Of a stretch of 23,312 nt of DNA, positions 20,543 through 23,312 are shown in pieces (position 1 is the first letter of the stretch; each line of letters begins with the position of its first letter). Where the stretch lies: NCBI GenBank assembly GCA_903858085.1, contig CAIOHJ010000038.1, positions 1 through 23,312 of the forward strand. The letters run 5' to 3'. The notes under the pieces were generated by a model. The model saw only the letters and a program-made list of their open reading frames with translations. It was not told the origin of the DNA and did no database searches. This DNA comes from an uncultured Chloroflexota bacterium (GTDB taxonomy: Bacteria > Chloroflexota > Anaerolineae > Caldilineales > Caldilineaceae). Both the position numbers and the translations under genes were made by a program.

Positions 20543-20574
20543 GGGGCCAGGCGGACAGACCCCCGCCCGGCCCC
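20543..20574 (-). terminator. 12-bp stem-loop between mmsA and the binding-protein gene
   Basis: GGGGCCAGGCGG (20543-20554) and CCGCCCGGCCCC (20563-20574) pair over 12 positions with one G-U wobble in the minus-strand RNA and an 8-nt loop. It lies 30 nt past the mmsA stop. The single imperfect position is a G-U pair only in the minus-strand transcript (A-C on the other), which fits a role there. No T-tract is present. The rest of the 250-bp gap shows no promoter I can defend. Confidence 0.45.
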
Positions 20575-20604
20575 CTTCACGGCCGCACCACGCCGTCGCT
20601 GCCC

Positions 20605-22077
20605 TTAAAATTTGCGCGCCCACTCGCCCAGCCAGCGCTCCACCACGACCTTGGTCTGGGTGAAGAACTCGACCGCATGCTTGCCCTGGGCGTGCAGCGT
20701 GCCAAAAAAGCTGTTCTTCCACCCACTGAACGGAAAGAAGGCCATCGGCGCAGCCACCCCAATGTTGATGCCGATGTTGCCCGCATCCGCCTCGTAGCGG
20801 AATTTGCGGGCGGCAGCCCCACTGCTGGTAAAGACACAGGCCATGTTGCCGTACTCCCCGCTGTTGACCAGCTGGATCGCCTCCTCGACACTGTCGACCC
20901 GCATCATGCCCAGCACCGGGCCAAACAGTTCGGTCTTGGCGATCGTCCCCCCTACAGGCAGGTCGCTGAGGAGGGTAGGCCGCAAAAAGTAGCCGTTCTC
21001 GCCGCCGGCGATCGACGCGCCACGCCCGTCCAACACCAGCTTCCCCCCTTCGTCCAATCCCTTCTGGATCAGCCCCTCGATCCGGGCTTTGCTCTGCGGT
21101 GAGATCACCGGCCCCATCTGCACACCACGCTCCAGGCCGTTGCCGACCAGACGCGCCGCCGCCGCTTCTGCCAGCGCCGGCACAAAAATTTTGTCGGCCT
21201 CCCCCACCGTGATCGCCAGCGAAGCAGCCAGACAGCGCTGGCCAGCGTTGCCGAACGCGCTGTCGGTCACAATGCTGGTGGTCAAAGCCACATCGGCGTC
21301 GGGCAGCAGAATCACCGGGTTCTTGGCCCCACCCTGGGCCTGCACCCGCTTGCCGTTGGCCGAGGCACGCGCATAGATGTGCCGCGCCACCGGCGTCGAC
21401 CCGACAAAGGTCACCGCCGAAATCGCCGGATGGTCGAGCAGCGCGTTGACCGTGTCAGCCCCGCCGTTGACCAGGTTGACAACCCCCTTGGGAAAGCCGA
21501 CCTGCTCCAAAAGTTGGAATGCCTTTTGTAAGGTGATCGGGCAACGCTCCGACGGTTTGACAATCACGGTGTTGCCCGTCGCCAACGCATAGGGCAGGTA
21601 CCAGAAGGGAATCATCCCCGGAAAGTTGAACGGGCAGATCAGCGCAGCCACACCGACCGGCTGACGAATCATGTACTCGTCGACCCCGCGCGCCACATCC
21701 TCGGCAAAATCCCCCATCATCATCGTCGGAATCCCGCAGGCCACCTCCACATTCTCGATCGCCCGCCGCATCTCCCCGCGCGCGTCGTCGAGCACCTTGC
21801 CGTTTTCCAGCGTGATCGACCGGGAGAGATCCTCAAAATGCTCTTCCATCAACGCCTTGAGCTTGAACAGCTGCTGGATGCGGGCCGTCGCCGGCGTGCG
21901 CCGCCAGGCCGGAAAAGCCGCCAACGCCAGCCGAGCAGCTTCGTCGACCTCGCTGACCGGCGAAATTGGAACTGTCGCCAACACTTCAGCCGTCGCCGGG
22001 TTGGAAACCTCCAGAAAACGGTCGGCCGCCGACCGGCGCCACTCTCCGTTGACATAGTTCAACAGTTGCTCCGCCAT
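20605..22077 (-). CDS. mmsA: CoA-acylating methylmalonate/malonate-semialdehyde dehydrogenase
   Basis: Last step of inositol catabolism (role named iolA): malonate semialdehyde plus CoA and NAD+ gives acetyl-CoA and CO2; it also acts on methylmalonate semialdehyde. The 490-residue product is a full-length aldehyde dehydrogenase with CPFNFP (148-153, Asn151), VIVKPSE (Lys174), FVGSTPV (224-230) and the catalytic Cys282 in NAGQRC. The usual ALDH glutamate is replaced in QAQGGAKN (246-253), as is typical of the CoA-dependent MMSDH class. The ATG at 22077 has AAGGA 7 nt upstream; the frame extends to 22218 but that part overlaps iolD and lacks homology. It follows iolD by 38 bp. Confidence 0.94.
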   Translation of the reverse strand: MAEQLLNYVNGEWRRSAADRFLEVSNPATAEVLATVPISPVSEVDEAARLALAAFPAWRRTPATARIQQLFKLKALMEEHFEDLSRSITLENGKVLDDARGEMRRAIENVEVACGIPTMMMGDFAEDVARGVDEYMIRQPVGVAALICPFNFPGMIPFWYLPYALATGNTVIVKPSERCPITLQKAFQLLEQVGFPKGVVNLVNGGADTVNALLDHPAISAVTFVGSTPVARHIYARASANGKRVQAQGGAKNPVILLPDADVALTTSIVTDSAFGNAGQRCLAASLAITVGEADKIFVPALAEAAAARLVGNGLERGVQMGPVISPQSKARIEGLIQKGLDEGGKLVLDGRGASIAGGENGYFLRPTLLSDLPVGGTIAKTELFGPVLGMMRVDSVEEAIQLVNSGEYGNMACVFTSSGAAARKFRYEADAGNIGINIGVAAPMAFFPFSGWKNSFFGTLHAQGKHAVEFFTQTKVVVERWLGEWARKF

Positions 22078-22115
22078 GCTTTTTTCCTTCTTCCAGTTCT
22101 CCTGAAGATCTTGTC

Positions 22116-23312
<1,197 letters not shown>

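Overview
The window is GC-rich, gene-dense bacterial DNA. It probably comes from a Chloroflexota member (Caldilinea/Anaerolineae-like). That placement is an inference from three things: the base composition, the sugar-binding lipoprotein with a long Ala/Glu/Pro-rich linker after its lipobox cysteine, and the large secreted PPC-repeat protein. I see no rRNA, tRNA, CRISPR array, transposase or phage gene.

Left part (1-7661). A minus-strand gene runs off the left edge and starts at 3177. It encodes a large protein with a fucokinase-like GHMP sugar kinase domain followed by a UDP-glucose-pyrophosphorylase-type nucleotidyltransferase domain, so it probably turns a free sugar into a nucleotide sugar. 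Across a 212-bp divergent intergenic region lies a plus-strand gene (3390-7661) for a secreted protein of about 1420 residues. It has a signal peptide, five tandem PPC-like beta-sandwich repeats, a ZU5-like module, a PKD/cadherin-like module and a long unassigned tail.

Right part (7720-23312). Fourteen genes lie on the minus strand, transcribed from right to left. Thirteen form an inositol catabolism and uptake cluster. In transcription order they are iolD (cut by the right edge), mmsA/iolA, an inositol-type ABC transporter (binding lipoprotein, ATPase, permease), a gene of unknown function, two Gfo/Idh/MocA oxidoreductases, an iolE-like dehydratase, an iolG paralogue, iolI, a second iolG and an SDR oxidoreductase. 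A serine O-acetyltransferase gene (cysE) follows 38 bp downstream and meets the secreted-protein gene tail to tail. The transporter would import inositols. The IolG-type dehydrogenases oxidise them to inososes and IolI interconverts the myo and D-chiro ketones. IolE dehydrates the inosose, IolD opens the ring, and MmsA makes acetyl-CoA at the end. The iolB, iolC and iolJ steps and an iol repressor are not in the window and may lie to the right.

The cluster has several unusual intergenic structures: a perfect 22-bp stem between the transporter ATPase and permease genes, a 13-bp stem plus five 12-bp tandem repeats after the binding-protein gene, and a 12-bp stem after mmsA. The least explained gene is the 291-residue open frame at 15684-16559, which is translationally coupled to an oxidoreductase gene.
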